DNA from: Candidatus Methylacidiphilales bacterium
GTDB lineage: Bacteria; Verrucomicrobiota; Verrucomicrobiia; Methylacidiphilales; CAZTYG01
NCBI GenBank assembly: GCA_033875315.1
Contig: JANRJG010000030.1
Span: 1 to 59,327 of the forward strand
DNA: 59,327 nucleotides
Direction of reading: 5' to 3'
Shown one piece after another: positions 7,260 through 15,958 of the stretch (its first letter is position 1; every line of letters begins with the position of its first letter). Made by a program: the position numbers and the translations under genes. The notes beneath the pieces were generated by a model. It was given only the letters and a program-made list of their open reading frames with translations, was not told where the DNA came from and did not search any database.

Positions 7260-10200
7260 ATGTATTTGCAATCGCTCGAGGTGGTGGGGTTTAAGTCGTT
7301 TGCCGAGCCCACGAAAATCAGTTTTGACCGCGGGGTGACCGCGATTGTGGGCCCGAATGGCTGCGGGAAGAGCAATGTGCTCGACTCCATCCGATGGGTT
7401 TTGGGCGAGCAGTCGGCCAAGGCCCTCCGCGGCGGCAATATGCAGGATGTCATTTTCAGCGGTACCGACAGCCGCCGCGCCCTGGGCATGGCGGAGGTCA
7501 CTATGCACTTCGCCGAGTGCGAGAAGGAACTCGGCACCGATTTCCACGAGGTCCGCATCACCCGGCGCGTCTTCCGCGACGGTCGGAGTGAATACGAGAT
7601 CAATAAAACGCCCTGCCGCCTGAAGGATATCCACAACCTTTTCATGGATACCGGCATCGGACGCTCGGCCTACTCCATCATGGAGCAGGGGAAAATCGAC
7701 AAGATCCTCTCCGCCAAACCGGACGACCGGCGGGAAGTTTTCGAGGAAGCCGCCGGCATCACCCGCTTCAAGTCCCAGAAAAAAGAGGCCCTGCGCAAAC
7801 TCGAGGCCACCGAGTCGAACCTCATCCGCGTGGGCGATATCGTCAAGGAATTGTCCCGCCAAATTGGGTCACTCCAGCGGCAGGCTGGGAAAGCCCGCCG
7901 CTTCAAGGAAGTTCATACCCGGTTGAAGTACCTCGACACCCGCCTGGCCGGCCATCTCTACGCCGAGATGCGCGCGCGCCTCGATGCCGGAGAATCGCGC
8001 GTCCAGGGCCTGCAGATGGAGTTCAAGGCCATCCAGCAGGACCTGGAACAACAGGAGTCCGACCTCTCGGTCAAACGCCAACGGGCGGAACAGCTCGAAC
8101 AGGAACTGCGCGCACTCCACCAACAGAAGAGCCTGGCCGAAAGCAATGTGGAAAAAGCCCGCCAGGCCATCCGCTTCAACGACGAACGCATCACGGAATT
8201 CCTTGCCCTCCAGGAAAAGAACCGCGCTGAAATTGCCGCCAGTGGGGAAAAAGTGGCCGATCTCCAGGGCCAGGTCGCGCGCATGCAGGCAGAAGAAGAT
8301 TCGATGCAGGCCGTCCTTGCCCGCTTGGGCGAGGAGCTTGCCGTCCTCCAGACCGCACAGGAAGAGGCCCGCAAACGGGTCTCCGACAACCTCAAGCAGC
8401 GTTCCATCCTGGAACAGAAGCTCAACCAGACCGATAAACAACTCAACACGACCCGCCAGCGCATCGCCGCCCTCGAACTCCAGCAGAATTCCTTCATCGT
8501 CCGGGTCGAAAAACTGGGAGAAGAGGAAAAAATCCTCTCCGCCAGGGGCCGGGAATTGGAGGACAAACTGGCCGAGTCCCGTGCCCGCCTGGACAAGCAC
8601 CAGCAGGCCCACCAGAACCGTCTCGATGAAGTGGTCCGGCTGACCGCCGCCCGCGACGAGGCCGGGGCACTTTTGGAAAGGGCCCGTAAAGATGCCGAGT
8701 TGGCCGCATCCGAGGCCACCCGCAAGGAAGCCCGTTACCATGTGCTCAGCGAAGTGTTGGGTTCGCGGTCCGGTTATTCGGAGAGCACCAAGACCCTCCT
8801 GGGCAAATTCCAGGGTCCGGGTATTTCCGGAACCCTCCTCGATCACATGGAGATCAAGTCGGGCTATGAGAAAGCCATCCAGCGCGCCCTTGGCGCGGCT
8901 TGGGAGGCGCTCATCATCGAGTCGCCCGACGCGCTGCGTGCGGTGACCGAGGCCATCCGCGGTGTCGGGGCCACCGTGGTGGTGGCAGATCTGTTTTCCC
9001 AAAACCCGGGCTCGGCCGAATCCCGTTCCTTCATCCAGCGCCTGGGCCAGACCCTTTTCGGGGCCAAGACGGCGGATGCCCGCGCTTCCTCCATCGACGC
9101 GGCACGCGCCGCCATGAGCTTCGTCACCGCCCAGTCCCGGGTCCGCAACCTGGTCGAACGCATCCTCGAGGAATTCCTCGTCGCCGCCGATGCGGCCGAA
9201 GCGGAGGAACTCCGTCGACTTCACCCCGGGTGCCACATCGTCAGCCGCGACGGCGAAGTCTGGTTCCGCAATGGTCTGCAGATCCGGGGTAGCGATTCCT
9301 CGGCCCTGGCCGCCATCGTCGAGCAAGAGAAGGAATGGAAAGTCCTCCAGGCCGAACTTCCCGGTCACAAACAAAAAGCGGAAAAAGCCCAAGCCGCTTC
9401 CGATCTGGCCCGCGCCCGCTTGGACGAGGCCGAGTCCGTCCTGGACCGCACCCGCAAGCAATCCCAGGAAGAGGAGGGCGGACTGGTTTCGGCCCGATTC
9501 GAATGCGAGGCCCTGGAACGGCAACTCCAGGAGTGGCGCAACTCCTGTGAGACGGTTTCCCGCGAAAAGACCCATCTCAGCCAGCAACAAACGAGTGAAC
9601 AGGGCGGACGCGACGGGCTCGAGGCCCAGGTCCGCGGAATGGAGGCGGAACGTCTGGCCCTGGCCGGGGAAGTCGATTCGCTCATCGTCCGTTTGGGTGA
9701 GCTTAACCAGGAAGTAGAAGAACACTCCCAGCGGGTCACCGAGGCCCGCATCCGCCAGGCCGCCCAGCAACAGAAGGCCCAGACCATCCACCAGGAACTG
9801 GTCATCCAACAAAACCGGCTCCAGGAAGTGGAAAAGGCCAGACTCGACCGCGAGCAGGAAATCGGCGCCTACGAGGTCCGCATCCTCGAATGCCTCGAAA
9901 ACTCCGGCAGGGCGGAACAGGAAATCGAGGCCTGTGCGCGCCAGTCGGGTGAGTTGGAGCAAACCCTGGCCATCCGCGAGAACGAACGCCGCGAAGTCGG
10001 GCGTCTCCTGGGCGAGATCGAGGAAACCGCGCGCATCGGACGCCGCAAAGCCGGGGAAGTCCAGGGCATTTGTGGGCGCGAGGAAGTCCAGGTGGCCGAA
10101 CAGCGCATGCACCTCAATGCTTTGGTGGAGCGCATCCACCGGGCCTATGAGATTGATCTGGCCACCTGGGACCCCGCCACGGCGGAACGCCCCCGACCGG

Positions 10201-11273
10201 AGGGTGCGACTCCCGCTCCGAAAGCACGTTGGACCCCGTCCGATGCCGACGTTGCCCTGGCTGCTCCGGCCAAGGATGTGTTGGCTTCCCTGCCCGTTCC
10301 CGCTCCCCTGGAAGGGGAGGGGACCGCGGTAAATGGTCAAGCAACCTCGGCCCCGGATGCCGGATCGGAAACCGCGGACGCTGGCTCGGATCCGGCTGCA
10401 ACAGCGGTTGAGGCGGACCCCGTTTCCCAACCGGAGCGCGTGGTTGAAGTGGAAGTAGAAGAGGACCCGTTACTGGTCGAGCCGGTCGACTGGCAGGCCG
10501 TGGCCAATGAGGTCAACGAACTGCGTGAACGCATCGACCGCATGGGTCCGGTCAATGTCGAGGCCATCACCGAATACGAGGAACTGGAACAACGGCTCAG
10601 CTTCCTTGCAGGTCAGGAGAAGGATCTCCTGCGGGCCCGCGACCAGCTCCATGAGGCGATCAAGAAAATCAATGAGACCACCCGTGTGCTCTTCTCCGAG
10701 ACCTTCGCCAAGATCAAGGCCAACTTCTCGGAAATGTTTGTCGAACTGTTCGGCGGTGGCAAGGCCGACCTCAACCTGCAGGACGATGCCGATCCGCTGG
10801 AGTGCGGTATCGAAATCGTGGCCCGTCCCCCGGGCAAGCAGCTCCAGTCCATCACCCTTCTTTCCGGGGGGGAGAAGACCATGACCGCGGTGGCCTTGCT
10901 CTTCGCCATCTACATGGTCAAGCCCAGCCCCTTCTGCTTCCTCGACGAAATGGACGCGCCGCTGGACGAATCGAACATCAACCGCTTCATCCGCATCCTC
11001 CAGCGCTTTGTCACCCAGTCCCAGTTTGTGGTCATCACCCACAACAAGCGCACCATCAGCAGCGCCGATGTCCTCTACGGGGTTACGATGGAAGAGCACG
11101 GGGTTTCCAAGATCGTCTCGGTCCGGCTCAACCGCAAAGAAGAGTCGCCCTTGTTCAACGGCAACGGAGGCGACGACACTCCGCCATCCATTGCCGATTC
11201 CATCCGACACGGGGCTTTGGTGACGGAGAGCCAGGGTTCGCGGGAGAGCGAGGCTCCTGCCGAGCTGAATTAG
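7260..11273 (+). CDS. smc: chromosome partition protein SMC
   Basis: The ATG at 7260 gives MYLQSLEVVGFKSFA, the family start; an in-frame ATG at 7215 only adds 15 unlike residues. The protein is 1337 residues, longer than the usual 1150-1200. The order is: Walker A GPNGCGKSN (31-39), long coiled coil, hinge (about 495-680), second coiled coil, signature LLSGGEKTMTA (about 1199-1209) and Walker B FCFLDEMDAPLDE (about 1222-1234). Two oddities account for the length. A low-complexity Ala/Pro/Glu insertion lies at about residues 975-1078 near the C-terminal head, and a non-conserved tail of roughly 50 residues follows the D-loop and H-loop region. It is the ATPase of the condensin-like complex and works with ScpA/ScpB, which are not encoded here. 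Confidence 0.96.
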   Translation: MYLQSLEVVGFKSFAEPTKISFDRGVTAIVGPNGCGKSNVLDSIRWVLGEQSAKALRGGNMQDVIFSGTDSRRALGMAEVTMHFAECEKELGTDFHEVRITRRVFRDGRSEYEINKTPCRLKDIHNLFMDTGIGRSAYSIMEQGKIDKILSAKPDDRREVFEEAAGITRFKSQKKEALRKLEATESNLIRVGDIVKELSRQIGSLQRQAGKARRFKEVHTRLKYLDTRLAGHLYAEMRARLDAGESRVQGLQMEFKAIQQDLEQQESDLSVKRQRAEQLEQELRALHQQKSLAESNVEKARQAIRFNDERITEFLALQEKNRAEIAASGEKVADLQGQVARMQAEEDSMQAVLARLGEELAVLQTAQEEARKRVSDNLKQRSILEQKLNQTDKQLNTTRQRIAALELQQNSFIVRVEKLGEEEKILSARGRELEDKLAESRARLDKHQQAHQNRLDEVVRLTAARDEAGALLERARKDAELAASEATRKEARYHVLSEVLGSRSGYSESTKTLLGKFQGPGISGTLLDHMEIKSGYEKAIQRALGAAWEALIIESPDALRAVTEAIRGVGATVVVADLFSQNPGSAESRSFIQRLGQTLFGAKTADARASSIDAARAAMSFVTAQSRVRNLVERILEEFLVAADAAEAEELRRLHPGCHIVSRDGEVWFRNGLQIRGSDSSALAAIVEQEKEWKVLQAELPGHKQKAEKAQAASDLARARLDEAESVLDRTRKQSQEEEGGLVSARFECEALERQLQEWRNSCETVSREKTHLSQQQTSEQGGRDGLEAQVRGMEAERLALAGEVDSLIVRLGELNQEVEEHSQRVTEARIRQAAQQQKAQTIHQELVIQQNRLQEVEKARLDREQEIGAYEVRILECLENSGRAEQEIEACARQSGELEQTLAIRENERREVGRLLGEIEETARIGRRKAGEVQGICGREEVQVAEQRMHLNALVERIHRAYEIDLATWDPATAERPRPEGATPAPKARWTPSDADVALAAPAKDVLASLPVPAPLEGEGTAVNGQATSAPDAGSETADAGSDPAATAVEADPVSQPERVVEVEVEEDPLLVEPVDWQAVANEVNELRERIDRMGPVNVEAITEYEELEQRLSFLAGQEKDLLRARDQLHEAIKKINETTRVLFSETFAKIKANFSEMFVELFGGGKADLNLQDDADPLECGIEIVARPPGKQLQSITLLSGGEKTMTAVALLFAIYMVKPSPFCFLDEMDAPLDESNINRFIRILQRFVTQSQFVVITHNKRTISSADVLYGVTMEEHGVSKIVSVRLNRKEESPLFNGNGGDDTPPSIADSIRHGALVTESQGSRESEAPAELN

Positions 11274-11295
11274 AGACTATCCGGATAGGCTCTAA
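11270..11295. other. 26-bp palindrome at the smc stop codon
   Basis: TTAGAGACTATCC is followed directly by GGATAGGCTCTAA. The two halves are inverted copies with one mismatch, and the smc stop codon TAG lies inside the left half. There is no T run, so it is not a standard intrinsic terminator. It could form a stem at the mRNA end or be the end of a repeat element, since the coding sequence just before it also looks repeat-derived. Confidence 0.55.
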
Positions 11296-11297
11296 CC

Positions 11298-11456
11298 CGG
11301 AACGGTGCACTAAATACCGCGTGGAGTCGCAGAGTCGCCGATTAGAAACGCAACGGATTGGGGAAAAAGGGATTCACTGAACGGTGATCAGATTTTCCAG
11401 AGAAAACCAATCCGTTCTCCTTGGAGACTTGGTGTCTTGGAGGTTGAACTTGAACT
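11298..11456. repeat. dispersed intergenic repeat, copy A
   Basis: This non-coding stretch shares two blocks with copy B (28774-28919): CCGGAACGGTGCA at the left end, and a centre reading roughly GGGATTC-x3-GAACGGTGATCA. Its right end, with TTGGAGACTTG, CTTGG-x-GGTTGA and an AAAACCAA-x-CCG-x-TCTC lead-in, closely matches the right end of copy C (37714-37853). The copies are diverged, so these look like old members of one family rather than recent insertions. No reading frame is shared between them. Confidence 0.6.
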
Positions 11457-11469
11457 GAATCATCCCGGC

Positions 11470-11742
11470 TCAGGCCAGGATGAACTCGAATTCTTCCGCG
11501 TCGAATTCCTCGCCCTCGATCAGGACTTTGTTCTGGGCCGCGTCGAAGGTGCCGAATTCGCCCACGGACCATTTCGGACCGGCGATGATCTTGACCAGGT
11601 AGCAGCCTTCGCGGAAGTGGGGGCGGAAGCTGGCGCGGAGGGCGCGGGCTTTCTTGAGCGCGTGGGTGCGCTGGGCACCGACGGCGAGCGTGGTGCCGAT
11701 GATGCCAAAAGCCAGCAAAAGGAGGGAGGTTTGGCGGTCCAT
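11470..11742 (-). CDS. small membrane-anchored hypothetical protein (90 aa)
   Basis: The frame begins MDRQTSLLLLAFGIIGTTLA, giving one N-terminal membrane segment (about residues 5-22). A soluble domain of about 65 residues follows, with a mixed strand pattern ending in an acidic tail (GEEFDAEEFEFILA). I recognise no family. Codon use matches its neighbours and the frame fills the space between a repeat element and a divergent small gene, so it is probably real. The N-terminus may be a signal anchor with the domain in the periplasm. Confidence 0.6.
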   Translation of the reverse strand: MDRQTSLLLLAFGIIGTTLAVGAQRTHALKKARALRASFRPHFREGCYLVKIIAGPKWSVGEFGTFDAAQNKVLIEGEEFDAEEFEFILA

Positions 11743-11806
11743 GGTCTGACTTCAATGTGGTGGAAAGTGGCTTGGCTGTCAAAACCGGAAAAAGCGGACT
11801 TTTTTG

Positions 11807-11815
11807 TGCTATGAT
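11807..11815 (+). promoter_or_regulatory. extended -10 promoter element (TGCTATGAT)
   Basis: TG-n-TATGAT matches the extended -10 consensus. Its end lies 6 bp before the ATG at 11822, so transcription would begin at or next to the start codon, giving a leaderless message. No good -35 hexamer is visible, which is acceptable for an extended -10 promoter. Confidence 0.45.
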
Positions 11816-11821
11816 TTTCAC

Positions 11822-11983
11822 ATGGATTGCGCATCCCGATCCCCATCTCAGCCGTCCCAAAGTGTCCCGCTCCAGGATGATGGGACTCATACCGGGCTTT
11901 CTTCGCGATTCGAAGAGGAACTGGAAAAAGAGTGGGAACGTCATCGCCCACAAAATGGAAGTGCGGATGGCCCCATGACCTGA
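11822..11983 (+). CDS. small hydrophilic protein (53 aa), possibly leaderless
   Basis: An ATG frame of 53 codons begins MDCASRSPSQPSQSVPLQDD and continues with a charged helix (SSRFEEELEKEWERHR). It lies between two minus-strand genes and has an extended -10 element immediately upstream but no ribosome-binding site. There is no membrane segment and no recognised domain. The helix and the promoter position argue for a gene; the small size and the absence of known relatives argue for caution. Confidence 0.4.
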   Translation: MDCASRSPSQPSQSVPLQDDGTHTGLSSRFEEELEKEWERHRPQNGSADGPMT

Positions 11984-12033
11984 CCCCTGCAGTTGGTCAC
12001 TTCAAAAAAAGACTTCTGTCACGTTTTGGACAT

Positions 12034-13167
12034 TCATTCCGGAACCAGACGGACCAGCTTGTCGGTGTAGAGGACGTGGATGGCAACGTCGTCCCAGCAA
12101 TGGATGTCACGGATGCGCCCGCCACCCTTGACCAGGATCTCTTCGTGGACAGCCTTGTTCTGCCCGTCGAGGACGATGCGGATGAGTTTCTGGTGGGCCA
12201 GGGAGCCGACCAGGAGGTTGTTTTTCCACTTGGGGAATTGGTCACCGGTGTAGAAATCGATGGCGGAGACGGCGATGGAAGGGGTCCAGTGGGTCACGGG
12301 GGATTCCATGCCTTCGATTTCGGTTTTGTCGGTGATGGGGGTGCCGTTGTAGTTGATGCCGAAGCAGGCCAGGGGCCAGCCGTAGTTGGCCCCCTTTTTG
12401 ATCAGATTGAGTTCGTCACCGCCGCGTGGGCCATGTTCGGTTGACCAGAGGTCGCCCGTGACGGGATGGAAGCGCAGACCTTGCGGGTTGCGATTGCCAT
12501 AGGACCAAATCGAGGGACGGGCCCCGGGAGTTTTGACAAAGGGATTGTCGTCCGGAATGCGGCCGTCGTCATGAAGCCGGTGGATTTTTCCGCCGATGTG
12601 GTCCAGGCGCTGGGCGCGGTTTTCCGGGGTGGTCTTGTCGCCGCGGTCACCATGGGAAAAGTAAAGGTAACCTTGTTTGTCGAATTCCAAGCGGCAGCCG
12701 AAATGGATTCCACCGTGCACATAGTCCTCATCAGGGGGATCGAAGACGGGCTGGATATCGGTGAGGGCGTTGTCTTTGAGGCGGGCCCGGACGATGTTGG
12801 TCAGGCTGCCTTTTTCCTTTTTACGGCTGTAGGCGAGGTAGATCCAGCCGTTCTGGGGGTAGTCGGGGTGGAGTTCGATGTCGAGCAGGCCGCCCTGCCC
12901 ACCGGGGTCGACTTCCGGGATGTTGGCGACGGGCTCGGGAAGGAGCTGGTTGTTTTGGACCACACGCACTTTGCCCGCTTTCTCCGTGATGAGGAGGCGG
13001 CCGTCGGGGAGTTTGACCATGGCCCAGGCATTGGTCAGTCCGGTGACCAACGTTTCTCGGCGCAGTAGGTAATCTTCGGTCTGGACCGGGGGCTCGGATT
13101 GGGCTGGCAGACTGGAAGCGAGGCCGAACGTGAGCAGCAGCAGGGTGCGAATGACCATAGCCGCCAA
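12034..13167 (-). CDS. PQQ-dependent aldose sugar dehydrogenase-like protein
   Basis: This 377-residue protein has an N-terminal signal peptide (LLLLTFGLASSLPAQS). It shows the six-bladed propeller motifs of the glucose/sorbosone dehydrogenase family (YliI type): AWAMVKLPDGRLLITEKAG, GGLLDIELHPDY, YVHGGIHFGCRLEF with the expected active-site His, GNRNPQGLRF, and STEHGPRGGDELNLI. Family members oxidise aldoses in the periplasm using PQQ and Ca. No PQQ synthesis genes are in the window, so the cofactor would have to come from elsewhere. It lies downstream of the potABCD genes but is separated from potD by about 58 bp. Confidence 0.88.
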   Translation of the reverse strand: MAAMVIRTLLLLTFGLASSLPAQSEPPVQTEDYLLRRETLVTGLTNAWAMVKLPDGRLLITEKAGKVRVVQNNQLLPEPVANIPEVDPGGQGGLLDIELHPDYPQNGWIYLAYSRKKEKGSLTNIVRARLKDNALTDIQPVFDPPDEDYVHGGIHFGCRLEFDKQGYLYFSHGDRGDKTTPENRAQRLDHIGGKIHRLHDDGRIPDDNPFVKTPGARPSIWSYGNRNPQGLRFHPVTGDLWSTEHGPRGGDELNLIKKGANYGWPLACFGINYNGTPITDKTEIEGMESPVTHWTPSIAVSAIDFYTGDQFPKWKNNLLVGSLAHQKLIRIVLDGQNKAVHEEILVKGGGRIRDIHCWDDVAIHVLYTDKLVRLVPE

Positions 13168-13225
13168 GCTAGACGCAGGCGAGGCCTTGGCAAGTCGTCT
13201 GGAAGTTCGACGTCCCTATCTAGGG

Positions 13226-14281
13226 CTACTCGGACTTCAACCGGCTCCAAATTTTGTCGTAGAGCGCGGTGTTTTCACCCAGGTCCTCGATTTGGTGGAA
13301 GGCAAAGCCTTCGGGGCGGGTGAATCCGATGCCGTTGCGCAATTCCGGGGCCAATTGGGGCAGGGCGGCCGCGTTGGCGCTACCGTAGAGGGAATACTCC
13401 GCCACCTTGACCGCGATCTCGGCGCGGAGGAGGTAGTCAATGAAAAGATAGGCAGCATCGCGGTTTTTGCTTGAGACCGGGATGGCGAGATTGTCCACGG
13501 AGAGGATGGCTCCTTCCTTGGGCAGGGCGAAGCGGAGATCGGGGTTGTCCGTTTGTGCGGTGGCGAACTCCCCGGCCCAGCCGTGGGCAACGAGGGTTTC
13601 GCCGGAGGCGAGGGAGTCCTCGAAGGATTCGTTGTCATATTTGGCCAGGAGGGGCTTCTGTGCCAGGAGGACGGCTTCGGCCTTGGCCAGTTCTTCGGGT
13701 CGGATGGTGTTGGGTGAAAATCCGAGGAAGATGAGGGCGCCGCCGATGACCTCGCGGGGGTCGTTGAGCATGCTCAACCGGCCCTTGAGGGCGCGGGCTT
13801 TGACCGGGTCGAGCACATCGGACCAGGAGGCGGGAGGGTTTTTGACCGACTTGCTGTTGTAGCCGAAGCCGGTCGCGGTCCACTGGAAGGGGATGGCGTG
13901 GTCGTAGCCGGGGTCGTATTTGAACTTGCGGAAAAACGGGTCGACATTGGCGAGGTGGGGCAGGCGGCTGTGATCGAGCTTTTCCAGAAGATTCATGCGG
14001 CGCATGACCTGGACCATGTAGTCCGAGGGTACGACGACATCGAAGCCGCCGCCGGCCTGGAGCTTGGCCAGCATGTCTTCGTTGCTGCCATAGTTGGCTT
14101 CGACCACCTTGATGCCGGTTTCCTTCTCGAAGTCGGCCTTGAGTGCGGGGTCGAGGTATTCTTCCCAGATGAAGAGGTTGAGGACCTTGGGGGCGGTGGG
14201 GGTGGGGGCGGATTGGGGGCCGCAAGCACCCAGGGTGATGAGGAGGGAGGCGAGGAGGGCCAGGGTGCGGAGGGTGGTCAT
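13226..14281 (-). CDS. potD: spermidine/putrescine ABC transporter substrate-binding lipoprotein
   Basis: The start at 14281 overlaps the potC stop (ATGA). Residues 1-20 form a lipoprotein signal ending TLGAC, with lipidation at Cys20. The mature protein begins with NLFIWEEYLDPAL and has FEKETGIKVVEANYGSNEDM, then VVPSDYM and the late FIDYLLRAEIA region, all characteristic of PotD/PotF-type binding proteins. At 351 residues it has normal family length. It captures polyamines outside the inner membrane and delivers them to PotBC. Putrescine and spermidine cannot be told apart from sequence. Confidence 0.9.
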   Translation of the reverse strand: MTTLRTLALLASLLITLGACGPQSAPTPTAPKVLNLFIWEEYLDPALKADFEKETGIKVVEANYGSNEDMLAKLQAGGGFDVVVPSDYMVQVMRRMNLLEKLDHSRLPHLANVDPFFRKFKYDPGYDHAIPFQWTATGFGYNSKSVKNPPASWSDVLDPVKARALKGRLSMLNDPREVIGGALIFLGFSPNTIRPEELAKAEAVLLAQKPLLAKYDNESFEDSLASGETLVAHGWAGEFATAQTDNPDLRFALPKEGAILSVDNLAIPVSSKNRDAAYLFIDYLLRAEIAVKVAEYSLYGSANAAALPQLAPELRNGIGFTRPEGFAFHQIEDLGENTALYDKIWSRLKSE

Positions 14282-15084
14282 GGGTATTTTTTTTGCAGGA
14301 AGAGCGAGAGACAGGCAAGCAGGATTGATGCGGTGAGCATGAGGGAGGCCAGGGCGTTGATTTCCGGGGTGACGCCGCGTTTGAGCATGGCGTAGATCTG
14401 GAGGGGGAGCGTGGTGGAGTCGGCCGCGCTGACAAAAAAAGCGATGACGAATTCGTCGAGGGAGAGGGCGGTGGCGAGGAGGGCGCCGCCGAGGATGCCG
14501 GGCCAGATGAGGGGGAGCTTGATCCGGACAAAAGTCTGCCACGGGGTGGCGCCAAGATCGAGGGAGGCTTCCTCGAGGCGCGGGTTGAACCCCTTGAGGC
14601 TGGTGCCGACCACGGCGGCGACGTAGCAGAGGTTGAAGGCGATGTGGGACAGGATCATGGCCGGGAGTCCGAGGGCGGCGGGCATGAGGGTTTTGAAAAA
14701 AACGAGCAGGGAAATGGCGAGCACAATGTCCGGCATGATCACCGGGAGGTAGAAGGCGGTTTCGAGCGGTCCCTGGAGCCGCCGGGAGAGTTTGGCCAGT
14801 CCGAGTGCGGCCAGGGTTCCTAGCACGGTGGCGCAGAGGGTCGAGGAGCCGGCCAGCAACAGGGTCTGGCCGAGGGCGGTGCGGAGTTCCACGTTGGAAA
14901 AGAGTTTTTCGTACCAACGGGTGGAGAAGCCCCCCCAAACGGCGCTGTAGCGGCTGGCACTGAAGCTGAAACCAATCAGGACCACGATGGGCGCATAGAG
15001 GAAGATATAGACGGCGAGGGCATTGAGCCGGAGCAGCCGGGCGGTCCAATTCCAGGGGGGGCGGGGGGGCTGGAAATCCATCAT
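14278..15084 (-). CDS. potC: spermidine/putrescine ABC transporter permease PotC
   Basis: The start is the ATG at 15084, overlapping the potB stop; the open frame upstream is inside potB. The 268-residue protein has six membrane segments and begins with a cytoplasmic PPWNWTARLLRLNALAVYIF. The cytoplasmic EAA loop, EEASLDLGATPWQTFVRIKLP, contacts the ATPase. Order and overlaps (potA, potB, potC, potD) match the classical polyamine importer operon. Confidence 0.9.
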   Translation of the reverse strand: MMDFQPPRPPWNWTARLLRLNALAVYIFLYAPIVVLIGFSFSASRYSAVWGGFSTRWYEKLFSNVELRTALGQTLLLAGSSTLCATVLGTLAALGLAKLSRRLQGPLETAFYLPVIMPDIVLAISLLVFFKTLMPAALGLPAMILSHIAFNLCYVAAVVGTSLKGFNPRLEEASLDLGATPWQTFVRIKLPLIWPGILGGALLATALSLDEFVIAFFVSAADSTTLPLQIYAMLKRGVTPEINALASLMLTASILLACLSLFLQKKYP

Positions 15085-15932
15085 GAACGCCGGGCGGGGG
15101 TTTCCCGCGTGAGTTGGAAGGATAAGAACAACGCTCCCCCGATGAGGGCGAGCAGTGCCATGGAGAGCGCGGCCCCAAGAGGCCAATCCTGGGGGAGGGA
15201 GAGGAAACGCTTCTGGATGATGTTTCCTATCATGTCGACCTTTCCGCCGCCGAGCATGTCCGGAACGACGAAGGAGCAGAAGGTTTGGATGAAGACCAGG
15301 GTGCAGCCGGTGAGGATGCCGGGGGCCGCGAGGGGGAGGATGATGCGGCGCAACGTTTCCCAGCGTCCGGCTCCCAGATCGGCCGCCGCGGCCGCGAGGG
15401 TGAAATCCAGTTTTTCCAGACTGGCGTAAATGGGATAAACCATGAACGGGAGATACCAATAGGTGAGGCCCAGGAAGACGGCCGGAGTGGAATAAAGCAG
15501 GACGAAGGGGCCTTCACCGAACCAGCCGAGGCTTTGCAAGAAGCGGTCCATAAAGCCCTGCTGCCGGAGAATGGCAATCCAGGAATAGGTGAGGACGAGG
15601 GAATTTGCGGTCAGCGGAATCATGACCAGGAAATAGAGGAAACGCCGGCGGGAAGGGGGCTGGCGGACGATGAACCAGGCCAGGGGGAATCCGAAGGCCA
15701 GACAGGAGGCGGTGGCCCCGGAGGCGATGAAAACCGAACGAAAGAAAACCTTGATCAAGAGCGGGTCCATGACACGTCCGTAGGCCGAGAGGTCGGGGGT
15801 CCATTCCAGGGGATTGCCCCGGCTCATGAAACTGGCCACGGCGATGATGCCGAAGGGAATGGCGAAGAAGACGGCCAGGAATGCCAGCGGGAGGGCGAGC
15901 AAGCGGAGTCCGGGGAAAGATCGTTCGCTCAT
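15081..15932 (-). CDS. potB: spermidine/putrescine ABC transporter permease PotB
   Basis: The protein is 283 residues with six membrane segments. It starts MSERSFPGLRLLALPLAFLA and has the EAA loop AAAADLGAGRWETLRRIILP near residue 190. The region VPDMLGGGKVDMIGNIIQKRF shortly after it is highly characteristic of PotB proteins. It overlaps potC by 4 bp and follows potA after a 26-bp gap, so all four genes form one minus-strand transcription unit. Confidence 0.92.
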   Translation of the reverse strand: MSERSFPGLRLLALPLAFLAVFFAIPFGIIAVASFMSRGNPLEWTPDLSAYGRVMDPLLIKVFFRSVFIASGATASCLAFGFPLAWFIVRQPPSRRRFLYFLVMIPLTANSLVLTYSWIAILRQQGFMDRFLQSLGWFGEGPFVLLYSTPAVFLGLTYWYLPFMVYPIYASLEKLDFTLAAAAADLGAGRWETLRRIILPLAAPGILTGCTLVFIQTFCSFVVPDMLGGGKVDMIGNIIQKRFLSLPQDWPLGAALSMALLALIGGALFLSFQLTRETPARRS

Positions 15933-15958
15933 GCGATGAGTGAGGGAATCGGCCGGAT

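Noticed and set aside
7869-10430. 853-codon open frame on the minus strand across smc
   Set aside because: It is an antisense shadow of the GC-rich smc coding sequence; no family resemblance, and smc is certain.
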